From: an uncultured Blastocatellia bacterium
GTDB lineage: Bacteria > Acidobacteriota > Blastocatellia > HR10
NCBI GenBank assembly: GCA_937934295.1
Contig: CALHAI010000021.1
Span: forward strand, 30,705 to 94,704
DNA length: 64,000 bases
Reading direction: 5' to 3'
Shown here: in pieces, positions 47,905 through 59,104 of the stretch
Layout: each line of letters begins with the position of its first letter
How positions within the stretch are numbered: the first letter of the stretch is position 1
Translations under genes and position numbers: made by a program
Notes under the pieces: model-generated
Database searches by the model: none
Seen by the model: the letters and a program-made list of their open reading frames with translations, nothing else
What the model was told of the DNA's origin: nothing

Positions 47905-48064
47905 GACTCCGCCCTCGAAGGGGAGGGTCAAGAGGAATCGAGGGGCATATGTTTCTGCTGAATGCATGCCGCGTTTGTCGGAGATGCTTCGAGGTGGGAG
48001 AAGCCGGCCAAGGCGAGGAGAACCTCTTCCTGAAAAGGGGAGGATCTCTCACGGGAGGTGATCT

Positions 48065-51031
48065 ATGAACATGCGTCGAGCGTTCACCCTTGTTGCGATG
48101 TGGGCGTTAGCCTTTCCTTCTTTCGGCGTGAGGAGCGGGCGAAGTGCGGGACAGGACATCCCGATCCGTGGACTTCAAGACGAAGTGCGTGTCGTTCGGG
48201 ATCGGTTCGGCATCCCCCATATCTTCGCCCGGAACGATCATGATGCCTATTTCATGATGGGCTACGTGCAGGCGCAGGATCGGTTCTTCCAGATGGATTT
48301 CCTGCGCCGCGTGGCCAGCGGAACGCTGGCCGAGCTGATCGGTCGTGGCCCTGATGATCGTGTGCTCGCGCAGGATATTCAACTGCGGGTACTTGGGCTG
48401 CGACGAGCGGCCGAGGCGTCTTATCCCGCGCTCTCTGCGGAGGCGCAGTCCGTTTTGCAGGCCTTCGCCAATGGCGTGAATGCCTTCCTGCGCGATAATC
48501 CGCTGCCGCCGGAGTACACGGCGCTTGAGTTGACGAAGACGGCCATCCCGGAGTGGACGCCTGTGGACAGCATCGTCATTGGCAAGCTGCTCGCGTTTCA
48601 GCTCTCGTTCGGCTTGGACGACATCGACTTCACCGTGCGCTTGGCAGCATATCAACAAGCGGGGCAGGCAGCCGGATTCGATGGCACGAAGCTCTTTTTC
48701 GAGGACATCTTCCGAAGCGCGCCGTTTGATCCCTCGGTCTCCATTCCCGAAGCCCTCCAAGCGGCGAGCGCTCATCGCACAGCTGGGCGGGAGCCGAAGA
48801 TCGCGTGGAGCCGACAGCTTGAGGACATCACCCGCTGGGTGAGTCCGGAAGCGATTCGCGCTGCCCGCGAGTACTTGGCGGAGATCGCCGACATGCCGTT
48901 TTTAGGGAGCGCGCTCGGTCGAACGACGGCGCCTTCAGGCAGCAATTGGTGGATTGTGAGCGGCTCGAAGACCGATACGGGCTTCCCCATGCTGGCCAAT
49001 GATCCGCACCTCGGACTCGGTGTGCCCGCGATCTTCTACGAGATGCATCTCATCGTCGAGGGGCCGAATCCGATGAACGTCATGGGGGTGAGCTTCGCCG
49101 GGACTCCGGTCATCGTGCTCGGCAGGAACGAGCGGATCGCATGGGGGGCGACGACGAATCCCATGGACGTGACCGATGTCTACGAAGAGCGCGTTGTCCT
49201 CGATATTGCGACGCAGTTGCCGACCGCAACGATCTTTCGAGATCGGCGTCGGCCGATCGTCGCTATCCCGCAGGTGTTTCGAGCGAACCAACCGGGCAAT
49301 GGGACAGCAGACGATCTGGAGACGATCCCGCCGGGGCTACTGCCAAGCGGCGTGAACGTCCCGTCGGTGGCCCTGGTCATCCCAGATCGCAACAATGCGC
49401 CGATCATTCGCGTGGTGAAGAGGGAGCTGACCGATTTCCGTGTCCTGAGCGTGCAGTACACGGGCTTTGGGCCAACGCGAGAACTGGATACGTTCCTCAT
49501 CTGGCATCGGGCGAAGAATCTGGACGACTTCAAGCGTGGGCTCCAGTATTTCGATTTCGGCTCGCAGAACTGGGCGTATGTGGACGTGGACGGCAATATC
49601 GCCTATTTCACCAGTGGCGAGCTGCCCTTACGTGAGGATTTGCAGGAGGGGGGAGTTGATGGCCTTCCACCTTTCTTCATCCGCAATGGCGCCGGCGCGA
49701 TCTTCCGAGGGGATGGGAGCATCGAGCGGATCGTGAAAAACGAGTGGATGCCGCTTCAAAATCCCCAGCCGGGGCAGGCTGTACCGTTCGAGATCTTGCC
49801 GTTTGAGGAGATGCCACAGGTCGTCAACCCCGCGCAAGGGTTCATCGCTAACGCCAATAACGATCCCATCGGGACGACGCTCGATAACAATCCGCTCAAT
49901 CAATGGCGGCGCGGTGGGCGCGGGCTTCTCTATCTGAATCCCGGCTATAGCATCGGCGCGCGCATGGGGCGGATTGTCCGGTTGATCCAGCGCGAACTGG
50001 ACCCGATGCAGGGGGGCGATGGACGTATTTCCCTCGAGGACATGAGGCGCTTTCAGGCTAATGTCCAGATGCTGGATGCCGAAGTGTTCGTGCCATATCT
50101 CCGGCAAGCCTTTGCGAATGCGCGCGCCAGTGGAGCACCAGCACCGCTTGCCGCTCTGGCGCAAGATGCCCGCGTGGCCGAAGCCGTGGATCGTCTCGCC
50201 CGATGGGACTTCAGTGCGCCGACGGGAATTCCCGAAGGGTATGACGCTTCGGATGTGGATGGGGAGCGGCAGCCGCCTACCCCAGAGGAGATCGCAGCGA
50301 GCGTGGCCGCGACGATCTACAGCGTCTGGCGCGCACGGATCATCGCTAACACGGTTGATGCGACGCTCGCCCGCGTCAGACTGGCCGAATATCTGCCCAG
50401 TGGATCACTGGCTGTCGTCGCTTTGCGGAATCTGCTGGACAACTTCTCGCAGAGGCAAGGGCGCGGAGCTTCGGGGCTGAATTTCTTCGACGTTCCGGGT
50501 GTAGATCTGCCACCGGAGGTCGAGCGCGATATCCTTCTCTTGAGGAGCCTACAAGAGGCTTTGGATCAGCTCGCTGGTGATGAATTTCGAGCGGCCTTCA
50601 ATAACTCGACCAACCAGGAAGACTATCGCTGGGGCAAACTCCATCGCATCGTCTTCAGGCACACACTGGGCGATCCGTTCAACATCCCGCCGGCGGGAGG
50701 CTTCGTTCATCTGGCTTCGGCGTTGCCAGGCGTGGCCGTCGATGGTGGCTTCGAGGTGATAGATGCCTCCGGGCATGACGCCCGCGCCAAGGGGCTTAAT
50801 GCGTTCATGTTCGGTAGCGGGCCGGCGCGACGGTTCCTCGGTGAAGTGCGACCTGACGGTCTTCGCGCGCTTCAGGTCATCCCAGGCGGTCAAAGCGGTA
50901 TCCTGGGCCACCCCCACTACGCGAGTCAACTCGGCCTGTGGCTGACAAACGACTACCACCCGATGTGGTTCACGCCTGAGGAAGTCCAGCAGAACAAAGT
51001 CTCCGAACAGGTCTTCCGACCCGGTACATAA
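48065..51031 (+). CDS. Penicillin acylase family N-terminal nucleophile hydrolase
   Basis: A 988-residue secreted precursor. A signal peptide (FTLVAMWALAFPSFGVR) is followed by the alpha chain, opening VRVVRDRFGIPHIFARNDHDAYFMMGYVQAQDRFFQMDF. The autocatalytic site is at Ser293 in SGSNWWIVSG, the start of the beta chain, followed by NDPHLGLGVPAIFYEMHL, which binds calcium and substrate in the family. The C-terminus reads HDARAKGLNAFMFGSGPARRF. Members cleave amides such as beta-lactam side chains, acyl-homoserine lactones or fatty-acyl amides. The last use is a fair guess here. The start is preceded by GGGAGGTGATCT. Confidence 0.9.
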   Translation: MNMRRAFTLVAMWALAFPSFGVRSGRSAGQDIPIRGLQDEVRVVRDRFGIPHIFARNDHDAYFMMGYVQAQDRFFQMDFLRRVASGTLAELIGRGPDDRVLAQDIQLRVLGLRRAAEASYPALSAEAQSVLQAFANGVNAFLRDNPLPPEYTALELTKTAIPEWTPVDSIVIGKLLAFQLSFGLDDIDFTVRLAAYQQAGQAAGFDGTKLFFEDIFRSAPFDPSVSIPEALQAASAHRTAGREPKIAWSRQLEDITRWVSPEAIRAAREYLAEIADMPFLGSALGRTTAPSGSNWWIVSGSKTDTGFPMLANDPHLGLGVPAIFYEMHLIVEGPNPMNVMGVSFAGTPVIVLGRNERIAWGATTNPMDVTDVYEERVVLDIATQLPTATIFRDRRRPIVAIPQVFRANQPGNGTADDLETIPPGLLPSGVNVPSVALVIPDRNNAPIIRVVKRELTDFRVLSVQYTGFGPTRELDTFLIWHRAKNLDDFKRGLQYFDFGSQNWAYVDVDGNIAYFTSGELPLREDLQEGGVDGLPPFFIRNGAGAIFRGDGSIERIVKNEWMPLQNPQPGQAVPFEILPFEEMPQVVNPAQGFIANANNDPIGTTLDNNPLNQWRRGGRGLLYLNPGYSIGARMGRIVRLIQRELDPMQGGDGRISLEDMRRFQANVQMLDAEVFVPYLRQAFANARASGAPAPLAALAQDARVAEAVDRLARWDFSAPTGIPEGYDASDVDGERQPPTPEEIAASVAATIYSVWRARIIANTVDATLARVRLAEYLPSGSLAVVALRNLLDNFSQRQGRGASGLNFFDVPGVDLPPEVERDILLLRSLQEALDQLAGDEFRAAFNNSTNQEDYRWGKLHRIVFRHTLGDPFNIPPAGGFVHLASALPGVAVDGGFEVIDASGHDARAKGLNAFMFGSGPARRFLGEVRPDGLRALQVIPGGQSGILGHPHYASQLGLWLTNDYHPMWFTPEEVQQNKVSEQVFRPGT

Positions 51032-51037
51032 CCGCGT

Positions 51038-51062
51038 CCAGGGGGTCTGTACGGCCCCCTGG
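51038..51062 (+). terminator. Hairpin after penicillin acylase
   Basis: CCAGGGGG (51038-51045) and CCCCCTGG (51055-51062) form an 8-base stem around a 9-base loop, 7 bases after the stop. No T-run follows, so it is a weak or factor-assisted terminator. Confidence 0.45.
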
Positions 51063-51335
51063 GCTCAACTTCTCTGGGCCATCTTCGTTGTTCTCGTTCC
51101 CATGCGTGCGACATCGGCACGAGCATCCATAGAAATGACGAGCGGGCCTGGGGGAGGTTCAAGCTCAACTTTCGTGAAGCCGCCGATTTTGACACACCCG
51201 CGAGATTCGCGCCCACCGGAGGCGCCTGCTCGGGAGCTCATAGCACAACCCCGCCGATCGCATTTCAAACCATAGCCCTCTAGGTGTGAGCCACGGATTC
51301 GTTGAGCGGATCGGTTACAGCTCAGGGCCTGCGCC
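51063..51335. other. Non-coding gap between penicillin acylase and the Mrp operon
   Basis: No supported gene or RNA. It spans from the hairpin to the Mrp promoter and marks a change of style, with more CTG and GTG codons in the genes that follow. Confidence 0.4.
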
Positions 51336-51364
51336 CTGACATGGGAGAGGCCTTTTGATATTAT
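51336..51364 (+). promoter_or_regulatory. Promoter of the mrp operon
   Basis: CTGACA (51336-51341), 17 bases and TATTAT (51359-51364), about 69 bases before the GTG start at 51433. Confidence 0.55.
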
Positions 51365-51432
51365 TTTGTGCACAAGCGCACGAAGGGCTCCTGCCGAAAC
51401 GAGCAGGGGCAAGGCATTACGGGAGGGTGTTC

Positions 51433-53751
51433 GTGATAAGCGGAGGGATCATCGTATGCGTTTTATCCGGGTTTATGCTCGCGCTCCTGGCGCCGTGGTT
51501 GTATCGCGTCGGTCGGCGGGCGACGGCGTGGATTCTTGCTCTGTTGCCGTTCATCCAGTTGATGTACTTCGTCAGTCTTGCGGGTCCGATTGCGCGGGGT
51601 GAGGTGTTCGTCTTCAGCTCCCCCTGGGTGCCTGGCCTGAAGATCAACCTCTCATTCTATCTGGACGGATTGAGTTTGCTCTTCGCTCTGCTGATCAGCG
51701 GCATTGGCACGCTGGTGGTGATCTACGCGGGCGGCTACCTGGCCGGGCATCACCAACTGGGGCGCTTCTACGCCTATCTGTTCATGTTCATGGCCTCGAT
51801 GTTGGGCGCGGTGCTGGCCAACAATGTGATCACGCTGTTTGTGTTCTGGGAGCTGACGAGCCTGAGCTCCTACGTGCTCATCGGCTTTGACCATGAACGA
51901 GAGATCGCGCGCCGAGCGGCGCTGCAAGCGTTATTGGTCACCGGCGTGGGAGGGCTCGCGTTGTTGGCCGGATTGCTGCTGCTGGGGCAGGTGGGCGGCA
52001 GCCTCGAATTGTCAACATTGTTGAATCAAGGCGAGGTGGTTCGAGCTCATCATCTCTATCTGCCGATTCTCCTGCTGATCCTGGCCGGCGCGTTCACCAA
52101 ATCGGCGCAGTTTCCCTTTCACTTCTGGCTGCCAAGCGCGATGGAAGCGCCGACGCCGGTGAGCGCCTATCTCCACTCGGCCACGATGGTCAAGGCCGGC
52201 GTCTATTTGCTGGCGCGGCTCGGCCCGGTGTTGGGCGGCAGCGACGCCTGGCACTACCTGGTGACTCTGGCGGGAGCGGTGACGATGCTGGTGGGCGCGG
52301 CGCTGGCCTTGTTTCAAACCGATCTCAAGCGCCTGCTCGCCTACTCGACGGTGAGCGCACTGGGAATCCTGACGCTGCTCATCGGGCTCGACACGGCACT
52401 CTCGATTCAAGCGGCGATGGTCTTTCTGCTGGCCCACGCCTTCTACAAGGGTGCGCTGTTTTTGGTCGCCGGAGCGGTGGACCACGAAACCGGCACGCGC
52501 GATGTGACGCAGCTCGGCGGCCTCCGACATGTGATGCCGATCACGGCCGTGGCGGCCTGCTTGGCGGCGCTCTCGATGGCCGGGTTGCCGCCGCTGCTCG
52601 GATTCATCAGCAAGGAATTGCTCTACGAAGCCAAGTTGCAAGCACCGCGCGCGGCGCCGCTCATCACCGGTGCGGGAGTCTTGGCTAACGTCTTGCTCGT
52701 GGCCGTCGCCGGGATCGTGGGAGTCAGGCCATTTTTCCGAGAAAGGATGGCCACGCCCAAAAATCCACACGAAGCGCCGCTGAGTTTGTGGCTGGGACCG
52801 GTGATCCTGGCCGGATTGGGTTTCATCATCGGGTTGTTGCCGAATACCCTCGCCGGACCGCTGGTCTCGCCGGCAGTCACAGCGGTGCGTGCTGAACCGA
52901 GCGAAGTGACGCTCGCCTTGTGGCACGGATTGAATCCGGTGTTGCTGCTGAGCGTGCTCACGCTCGCCTCAGGCATGGGCGTCTATTTGGGTCAAGGCGT
53001 AGTGCGTCGGGCCACGTCACGGTTAGAACCCATCGCTCAGTGGGGACCCGCGCGGTGGTACGATGTGGCGCTCGAGGGCCTGAACGCTCTGGCGCGCATC
53101 CAGACGCGGCTGCTCCAGAGCGGTTACCTCCGTTACTACCTGCTGATGATCATCGGCGCGACGGTCGGACTGACCACGTATACGCTCGCTGCTCGAGGCG
53201 GTTTTCCTCGGCCGGATGGGGCAACCGATGTCCGCTTCTACGAAGGGGGCGTGGCTGCGCTCATCTCTCTGGCGGCGGTGGCAGCCGTGCGCGCACGATC
53301 GCGGTTGGCCGCCGTGGCGGCATTGGGCGTGGTCGGCTACGGTGTGGCGCTGGTGTACGTGTTGTTCGGCGCACCCGACCTGGCCATGACGCAAGTTCTG
53401 ATCGAATCGCTGACGGTGATCTTGCTCGTTCTGGTGTTCTATCACCTGCCGCGCTTTGCTTCGCTCTCCACTCAACGGGCGCGCTATCGAGACGTCCTGG
53501 TCGCCGTGGCCGCTGGGGGGGTGATGGCGGCGCTCGTGCTGGCAGCCACCAGCATTCGATTTCATCCGCCTATCTCAGACTATTTCGCCGAGAAGAGCCT
53601 CGTGCAGGCGCATGGGCGGAACGTCGTCAATGTCATCCTGGTGGACTTTCGAGGCATGGACACGCTAGGCGAGATCACGGTGCTAGCGCTGGCGGGCATC
53701 GGCGCGTATGCGCTGTTGAAACTGCGCTTGGAGAGGAAGGAGAGCGGGTGA
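51433..53751 (+). CDS. mrpA: Na+/H+ antiporter subunit MrpA
   Basis: A 772-residue subunit. The N-terminal part is an ND5/NuoL-like transporter ([61 protein letters not shown]). The C-terminal part holds the MrpA-specific extension (DUF4040-like [23 protein letters not shown]) and an MrpB-like N-terminal piece ([20 protein letters not shown]). The GTG start at 51433 is chosen for its GGGAGG spacing; an ATG at 51355 is in frame but precedes the predicted start site. It couples proton import to Na+ export with MrpB-G. Confidence 0.92.
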   Translation: MISGGIIVCVLSGFMLALLAPWLYRVGRRATAWILALLPFIQLMYFVSLAGPIARGEVFVFSSPWVPGLKINLSFYLDGLSLLFALLISGIGTLVVIYAGGYLAGHHQLGRFYAYLFMFMASMLGAVLANNVITLFVFWELTSLSSYVLIGFDHEREIARRAALQALLVTGVGGLALLAGLLLLGQVGGSLELSTLLNQGEVVRAHHLYLPILLLILAGAFTKSAQFPFHFWLPSAMEAPTPVSAYLHSATMVKAGVYLLARLGPVLGGSDAWHYLVTLAGAVTMLVGAALALFQTDLKRLLAYSTVSALGILTLLIGLDTALSIQAAMVFLLAHAFYKGALFLVAGAVDHETGTRDVTQLGGLRHVMPITAVAACLAALSMAGLPPLLGFISKELLYEAKLQAPRAAPLITGAGVLANVLLVAVAGIVGVRPFFRERMATPKNPHEAPLSLWLGPVILAGLGFIIGLLPNTLAGPLVSPAVTAVRAEPSEVTLALWHGLNPVLLLSVLTLASGMGVYLGQGVVRRATSRLEPIAQWGPARWYDVALEGLNALARIQTRLLQSGYLRYYLLMIIGATVGLTTYTLAARGGFPRPDGATDVRFYEGGVAALISLAAVAAVRARSRLAAVAALGVVGYGVALVYVLFGAPDLAMTQVLIESLTVILLVLVFYHLPRFASLSTQRARYRDVLVAVAAGGVMAALVLAATSIRFHPPISDYFAEKSLVQAHGRNVVNVILVDFRGMDTLGEITVLALAGIGAYALLKLRLERKESG

Positions 53752-54161
53752 TGTCTCTGATCCTACGGACAGCGACGCGGTTCCTGTTGCCACTTCTGCT
53801 GCTGTTTTCGCTCTTTTTACTCCTGCGCGGTCACAACAGTCCTGGCGGCGGCTTCGTGGGCGGACTGGTCGCGGCGGCGGCGTTCGCTCTGTATGCGCTC
53901 GCCTTTGACGTGGCCACGGCACGGCAGTTGTTGCGGATTGACCCGCGCCGATTGATCGCCGCGGGACTTCTGGTCGCGCTCGGCAGCGGGATGGCGGCGT
54001 GGCTCGCACGAAAGCCCTTCATGACCGGTCAGTGGAGCTCTATCACACTGCCCGGCGTTGGGCTTGTACCTTTGGGCACGCCTCTGCTTTTCGACCTCGG
54101 CGTGTATTTGGTGGTCGCCGGTGTGATGCTGACGATCATCCTCTCCTTGGCGGAGGAATGA
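53751..54161 (+). CDS. mrpB: Na+/H+ antiporter subunit MrpB
   Basis: A 136-residue subunit with helices [25 protein letters not shown], the family text [26 protein letters not shown], and further helices [18 protein letters not shown] and [18 protein letters not shown]. Its ATG shares one base with the mrpA stop (TGATG). Confidence 0.92.
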   Translation: MSLILRTATRFLLPLLLLFSLFLLLRGHNSPGGGFVGGLVAAAAFALYALAFDVATARQLLRIDPRRLIAAGLLVALGSGMAAWLARKPFMTGQWSSITLPGVGLVPLGTPLLFDLGVYLVVAGVMLTIILSLAEE

Positions 54162-54221
54162 CGCCGGTGATGGGCTGGAACGCCGACGACGGAACCGATC
54201 CAAAATCCAGCGGGGATACCT

Positions 54222-54569
54222 ATGGAGACCATACTGGCGGTCGTTATCGGGGTGCTGTATGCGACGGGGATTTACATGATGCTGCGGCGCAGTTTGGTCA
54301 AATTGATCATCGGCCTCAGCCTTTTATCTAACGGAGCCAACCTGCTCATCTTCACCGTCGGGCGGCTGACGCGAGCGCGAGCGCCGTTTGTCCCGGAAGG
54401 GGCTGACGCTCTACAGCCTCCCTATGCCGACCCGCTGCCACAGGCGTTGATCCTGACGGCCATCGTCATCAGTTTCGGTGTGCTTGGCTTCGTCGTGGTG
54501 CTGTTTCATCGGGCCTATCAAACGGTTGGCACCGACGACCTGGACGAGATGAAAGCGACGGATACGTAA
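54222..54569 (+). CDS. mrpC: Na+/H+ antiporter subunit MrpC
   Basis: A 115-residue subunit, NuoK-like. It has three helices ([59 protein letters not shown]) and the family loop SNGANLL with [13 protein letters not shown]. It lies 60 bases after mrpB. Confidence 0.92.
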   Translation: METILAVVIGVLYATGIYMMLRRSLVKLIIGLSLLSNGANLLIFTVGRLTRARAPFVPEGADALQPPYADPLPQALILTAIVISFGVLGFVVVLFHRAYQTVGTDDLDEMKATDT

Positions 54570-54610
54570 TCGTGAGACGCGGACTGCTGCGTGAGGGGAG
54601 CTGAGCGACG

Positions 54611-56098
54611 ATGCGACCGGTACTCCCGATCTTGATCCCGTTGATGACGGCGGTGGCGGCGCTCTTGGCCTGGCGCTGGCGAGGCGTCCAGCGGGGGGTG
54701 AGCCTGTTGGGCGCTGTGGCGCTATTGGTCGCGGCGCTGATCCTGTTGGCTTCCGTCTGGCGCGACGGCATTCAGGTCGTGCAAATCGGGAGCTGGCCGG
54801 CGCCCTTCGGCATCACTGTAGTGGTTGACCTCTTCAGCGCGATCATGGTCGCGCTGGCCGGCCTGATGGGGCTGGCTGTCGCCGTCTACTCGCTGGGCAG
54901 CATGGACACGGCGCGGGAGGAGTTCGGCTACTATCCGCTGCTGCATATCCTGCTGATGGGGGTATGCGGGGCGTTTCTGACCGGGGACCTGTTCAACCTC
55001 TATGTTTGGTTCGAGGTGATGTTGATGGCCTCGTTTGTGCTGCTTGTGCTCGGCGGCGAGCGAGCGCAGATAGAGGGCGCCATCAAGTACGTCACGCTCA
55101 ACCTGATGTCCTCGGCGCTCTTGCTAGCGGCCGTGGGTATTCTCTATGGGTTGGTGGGGACGTTGAACATGGCCGATCTGGCCCAGAAGTTGAGGAGCGC
55201 TCATCACCCCGGTTTGGTGACGACGCTCTCGATGCTCTTCCTCGTCGCCTTCGGCATCAAGGCTGCCGTGTTCCCCCTTTTCTTCTGGCTGCCGGCTTCT
55301 TATCACACGCCGCCGGTGGCCGTGTCGGCGATCTTCGCCGGTCTGCTCACCAAGGTAGGCGTCTACGCGCTCATTCGCGTCTTCACGCTGCTGTTCAGGC
55401 ACGACGTGGGGTACACCCACACGCTGATTCTGATCCTCGCCGGGTTGACCATGATCACGGGTGTGCTGGGGGCAGTGGCGCAAAATGAGTTCCGACGCAT
55501 CCTCTCATTTCACATCGTCAGCCAGATCGGCTACATGATCATGGGCTTGGGGCTCTTCACCCCGCTGGCGTTGACCGGCTCGGTCTTTTACATCACTCAT
55601 CACATCATCGTCAAAACGAATCTGTTTCTGATCAGCGGCGTGGTCAATCGGTTGTGCGGAACCTACGAGTTGAAAAACCTCGGCGGATTGTATCAAGCGC
55701 ATCCTGGCCTGGCGGTCTTATTCATGATCCCGGCTCTGTCGTTGGCCGGACTGCCGCCACTGTCGGGATTTTGGGCGAAGCTGACGCTAGTGCAGGCCGG
55801 GCTTGAGACGGAGCAGTACGTCATCGTGCTGGTTGCTCTAGCCGTCGGCGTGCTCACGCTGTTGTCCATGCTCAAGATCTGGACGGAGGCGTTCTGGAAG
55901 CCCTCAACGCGAAACTCGCAGCCCTCGGTCAATCGCCGTCAGCTCGTACACGTCTTCTTCCCGATCATCGTCTTAGCTCTCTTGACGGTGGTGATCGGGC
56001 TGGTCGTCCAACCGTTCTTCGTCCTGGCCGAGCGCGCGGCCGACCAATTGATCAATCCGGAGGCGTACATCCGAGCTGTCCTCGGAGGAACATCATGA
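54611..56098 (+). CDS. mrpD: Na+/H+ antiporter subunit MrpD
   Basis: A 495-residue subunit, NuoN/ND2-like, with about fourteen helices. Motifs are [18 protein letters not shown] with the membrane Glu, [22 protein letters not shown] and [18 protein letters not shown]. It provides the second proton path of the complex. Its stop overlaps the mrpE start by 4 bases. Confidence 0.93.
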   Translation: MRPVLPILIPLMTAVAALLAWRWRGVQRGVSLLGAVALLVAALILLASVWRDGIQVVQIGSWPAPFGITVVVDLFSAIMVALAGLMGLAVAVYSLGSMDTAREEFGYYPLLHILLMGVCGAFLTGDLFNLYVWFEVMLMASFVLLVLGGERAQIEGAIKYVTLNLMSSALLLAAVGILYGLVGTLNMADLAQKLRSAHHPGLVTTLSMLFLVAFGIKAAVFPLFFWLPASYHTPPVAVSAIFAGLLTKVGVYALIRVFTLLFRHDVGYTHTLILILAGLTMITGVLGAVAQNEFRRILSFHIVSQIGYMIMGLGLFTPLALTGSVFYITHHIIVKTNLFLISGVVNRLCGTYELKNLGGLYQAHPGLAVLFMIPALSLAGLPPLSGFWAKLTLVQAGLETEQYVIVLVALAVGVLTLLSMLKIWTEAFWKPSTRNSQPSVNRRQLVHVFFPIIVLALLTVVIGLVVQPFFVLAERAADQLINPEAYIRAVLGGTS

Positions 56099-56571
56099 CC
56101 CTCTTTCTCTGGAACATCTTATTGGCGCTGGCTTGGCTGGCGCTGACGGGAGTGTTCACGCCGGGCAATCTGGTCGTCGGGTTCGGGCTGAGCTACGTGA
56201 TCTTGCGATTTGCGCAACGCGCTCTCGGACCCTCGCCCTACTTCGGGAAGGTCTTCCATGTGATCCGCTTCGTCCTGTTCTTCCTCTATGAGCTGATCGC
56301 CTCCAGTTTGCGTGTGGCTCACGATGTCCTGACGCCTACGCATTACATGCGGCCCGGCGTGATCGCCATCCCGCTAGAGATCGAAAGCGACGGAGAAATC
56401 ACGCTGGTGGCCAATCTGATATCGCTGACGCCGGGCACGCTGAGTCTGGATGTGTCTGCTGATAAGCGCACGCTCTACATTCACGCCATGTACATTGACG
56501 ATGAAGACCTCGATGTCTTCCGCCAGAAGATCAAGAGATTCGAGCGAAAGGTCCTAGAGGTGACGCGATGA
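56095..56571 (+). CDS. mrpE: Na+/H+ antiporter subunit MrpE
   Basis: A 158-residue subunit with two N-terminal helices ([35 protein letters not shown]) and the family text [52 protein letters not shown]. It is coupled to mrpD and mrpF by ATGA overlaps. Confidence 0.93.
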   Translation: MTLFLWNILLALAWLALTGVFTPGNLVVGFGLSYVILRFAQRALGPSPYFGKVFHVIRFVLFFLYELIASSLRVAHDVLTPTHYMRPGVIAIPLEIESDGEITLVANLISLTPGTLSLDVSADKRTLYIHAMYIDDEDLDVFRQKIKRFERKVLEVTR

Positions 56572-56855
56572 TCCGAGAGTGGCTGACGGCAGTGTCCGAG
56601 CCCATTCTTCTGGCGTTGGCCATGTTGGTCATTTCGTTCTTCCTCGCCTTTGTGCGCTTGCTGCGTGGGCCAACGTTGCCGGACCGCGTCGTGGCGTTGG
56701 ATTTGATATCCACGCTGACGGTGGGCATGATGGCGGCTTACGCCATCATGACGGATCAATCGGTTTTTTTAGACGTTGCCATCCTGCTGGCGCTGATTGC
56801 CTTTTTGGGGACGATAGCATTTGCCCTGTATGTGGGGAAGGGGAGGATACCGTGA
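56568..56855 (+). CDS. mrpF: Na+/H+ antiporter subunit MrpF
   Basis: A 95-residue subunit with three helices ([60 protein letters not shown]) and the family text [15 protein letters not shown]. It is coupled at both ends by 4-base overlaps. Confidence 0.92.
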   Translation: MIREWLTAVSEPILLALAMLVISFFLAFVRLLRGPTLPDRVVALDLISTLTVGMMAAYAIMTDQSVFLDVAILLALIAFLGTIAFALYVGKGRIP

Positions 56856-57217
56856 ATGGGGGGCTCAGTGTTGTGCTGGTAATTCTTGGCGCGGCATTCA
56901 TGCTGGTGGCGGCTATTGGTGTGGTGCGAATGCCGGATCTGCTCACTCGCATGCACGCCTCGACGAAGGCCGGAGCGTTAGGCGGCGGCTTGCTCCTGCT
57001 GGCGGTGGCCGTTCATTTTGGCGAGTTGGGGATCACCTCTCGCGCCCTTGCGGGAGTGGCTTTTATGATCCTGACCGCACCGGTGGCGGCGCACATGATC
57101 GGCCGGGCCGCCTATCTCACCGGCGTGCCGCTGTGGGAAGGAACCATCGTTGATGAACTCCGCGAGCGATATAGCGCAAGGTCCCGAGCTCCGAATTCGG
57201 CAACGACTCAAGAGTGA
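56852..57217 (+). CDS. mrpG: Na+/H+ antiporter subunit MrpG
   Basis: A 121-residue subunit. Helices are [23 protein letters not shown] and [16 protein letters not shown], with the family text [21 protein letters not shown]. The GTG start at 56852 overlaps the mrpF stop as GTGA. It is the last of seven contiguous mrp genes. The C-terminus (TQE) is slightly long. Confidence 0.9.
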   Translation: MNGGLSVVLVILGAAFMLVAAIGVVRMPDLLTRMHASTKAGALGGGLLLLAVAVHFGELGITSRALAGVAFMILTAPVAAHMIGRAAYLTGVPLWEGTIVDELRERYSARSRAPNSATTQE

Positions 57218-57239
57218 AAGTGAGTTAGAGGAGACAGCC

Positions 57240-59018
57240 ATGACGCCGCAGATCGCTCTTACTCTGACGATCATTGGGGTGGCGGTGGTGCTGTTTGCCA
57301 CCGAGAAGCTGCGGGTGGACGTCGTCGCGCTGATGGTGTTGCTGACCTTGACGCTGACGGGCCTGGTCACGCCGGAAGAAGCGTTCGCCGGGTTTGCTAA
57401 TCCGGCGGTCATCACGGTGTGGGCCGTCTACATCGTATCGGGCGGGCTGTTGAAGACGGGCGTGGCTGACTTCCTGGGCCAGCAGATTGCCCGATTGGCG
57501 GGCGGCAGTGAACCGCGATTAATCGCCGTCATTATGCTGCTGTGCGGTACCATGTCGGCGTTCATGAACAACATTGGGGCGGTGGCGGTGCTGCTGCCGG
57601 CGGTGGTGGGCATTTCACGTCAGGCCCATGTGCCGCTGTCGCGGCTACTGATTCCGCTGGCCTTCTCGTCTCTCTTAGGCGGCAACATCACGCTCATTGG
57701 CACGCCGCCGAACATCTTGGCCGCCAGCATCCTGGCCGAGCGCGGACTGCCGACGTTTCGGTTCCTGGACTTTGCGCCGACCGGCTTGATCGTCTTCGGC
57801 GTGGGCATTCTCTATATGGTGTTGATTGGTCGGCATCTGATACCCGTCCGAGCGCCGGTTGAGGAACAACAAGCTCAACAACTCCGGGAGTACGTCACCG
57901 AGATCCGAGTCCTGCCGGACAGTCCGCTCGCCGGCAAGACGCTGGTCGAGTCGCGATTGGGCGCCGATTATGATGTGACGGTACTGGCCATCGTCCACAA
58001 GGATGGTGCCCTGACCGCCGCCGGTCGTGACACCATCATCCAACCCGATGATCTGTTGATCGTCCAGGCTCCGGTAGACAAACTGATGCGCGCCCGCGAG
58101 GCGCTCCACGTCGTCATCGAGCCCCGCACCAAAATGAAGATCGAACAGCTTGATTCGGATCAGCTCCACATCTTCGAGGCGACGCTAGCGCCCCGCTCGC
58201 GGTTGATCGGTCGTACGCTGAAAGAGATGCGGTTTCGCGAGCACTATGGCTTCAATGCGCTGGCCATCTGGCGACATGGCGAGGTGATCACTGAGCGCCT
58301 CCATCACGTGCAGCTCCAGTTCGGTGATGCGCTGCTGCTGGAAGGACCACGCGATCGGTTACCCGAGCTTCAGGAATCCCATGATTTTCTGGTCCTGGAG
58401 CCGGTGCAGCTCGAGCAACGACGATTCGACAAAGCGCCCGTTGCTGTGGGCGCGATGGCGTTGGTGCTGGCGCTAGTGACGCTGCTGGATTTTCACATCT
58501 CGACGGCCCTGGTGATCGGGTCGGTCTTGATGGTGCTGACGCGCTGCTTGAGTATGGAGGAAGCCTACGAGAGCATCGAGTGGCAGAGCGTGTTCCTCAT
58601 CGCGGGCATGCTGCCGCTGGGCACCGCGATGGAATCAACCGGCACGGCGCAATATCTGGCCGATTGGATGGTGCGCCTGCTGGGTGGATTCGGCCCGTTG
58701 GCTGTCCTGACGGGAATTTATCTCCTGGTGACCTTCCTCACCCAACCCATGTCCAACGCTGCCGCCACGGTGCTCATCGCGCCCATCGCCATTGACATCG
58801 CCTTGAGCCTGGAGGCGAATCCACAACCGTTCGTTCTGGCCACCGTCATCGGCGCTTCGACCAGCTTCCTGACGCCGGTGGGACACCAAGTCAACGTGCT
58901 CGTGTTCGGACCCGGAGGCTATCGCTTCTTCGATTACACGCGCGCGGGTGGGCCGATGACGCTGGTTATTTTGATCGCCACGTTGATCTTCCTCCCCATG
59001 ATCTGGCCGCTGTTTTGA
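57240..59018 (+). CDS. SLC13/ArsB-type permease with TrkA-C domains
   Basis: A 592-residue membrane permease. Helices begin ALTLTIIGVAVVLFATEKLRVDVVALMVLLTL in two runs; FMNNIGAVAVLLPAV and GGNITLIGTPPNILAAS are anion/citrate permease signatures. Two TrkA-C regulatory domains occupy the middle (SPLAGKTLVESRLGADYDVTVL and SRLIGRTLKEMRFREHYG). The last part resumes helices with QPMSNAAATVLIAPIA and TPVGHQVNVLVFGPGGYRF. Substrate may be a di- or tricarboxylate, sulfate or arsenite. It lies 22 bases after mrpG, so it is likely part of the same operon. ATG 57240 follows GAGGAGA. Confidence 0.88.
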   Translation: MTPQIALTLTIIGVAVVLFATEKLRVDVVALMVLLTLTLTGLVTPEEAFAGFANPAVITVWAVYIVSGGLLKTGVADFLGQQIARLAGGSEPRLIAVIMLLCGTMSAFMNNIGAVAVLLPAVVGISRQAHVPLSRLLIPLAFSSLLGGNITLIGTPPNILAASILAERGLPTFRFLDFAPTGLIVFGVGILYMVLIGRHLIPVRAPVEEQQAQQLREYVTEIRVLPDSPLAGKTLVESRLGADYDVTVLAIVHKDGALTAAGRDTIIQPDDLLIVQAPVDKLMRAREALHVVIEPRTKMKIEQLDSDQLHIFEATLAPRSRLIGRTLKEMRFREHYGFNALAIWRHGEVITERLHHVQLQFGDALLLEGPRDRLPELQESHDFLVLEPVQLEQRRFDKAPVAVGAMALVLALVTLLDFHISTALVIGSVLMVLTRCLSMEEAYESIEWQSVFLIAGMLPLGTAMESTGTAQYLADWMVRLLGGFGPLAVLTGIYLLVTFLTQPMSNAAATVLIAPIAIDIALSLEANPQPFVLATVIGASTSFLTPVGHQVNVLVFGPGGYRFFDYTRAGGPMTLVILIATLIFLPMIWPLF

Positions 59019-59104
59019 GCGCGGGGCATGGGTTTCGGGGTGATCCTGCGGGTTCCACCTCCTCCGGCGCTGGACCGACCTGATATGAACCCTGGAGGTG
59101 CAAC

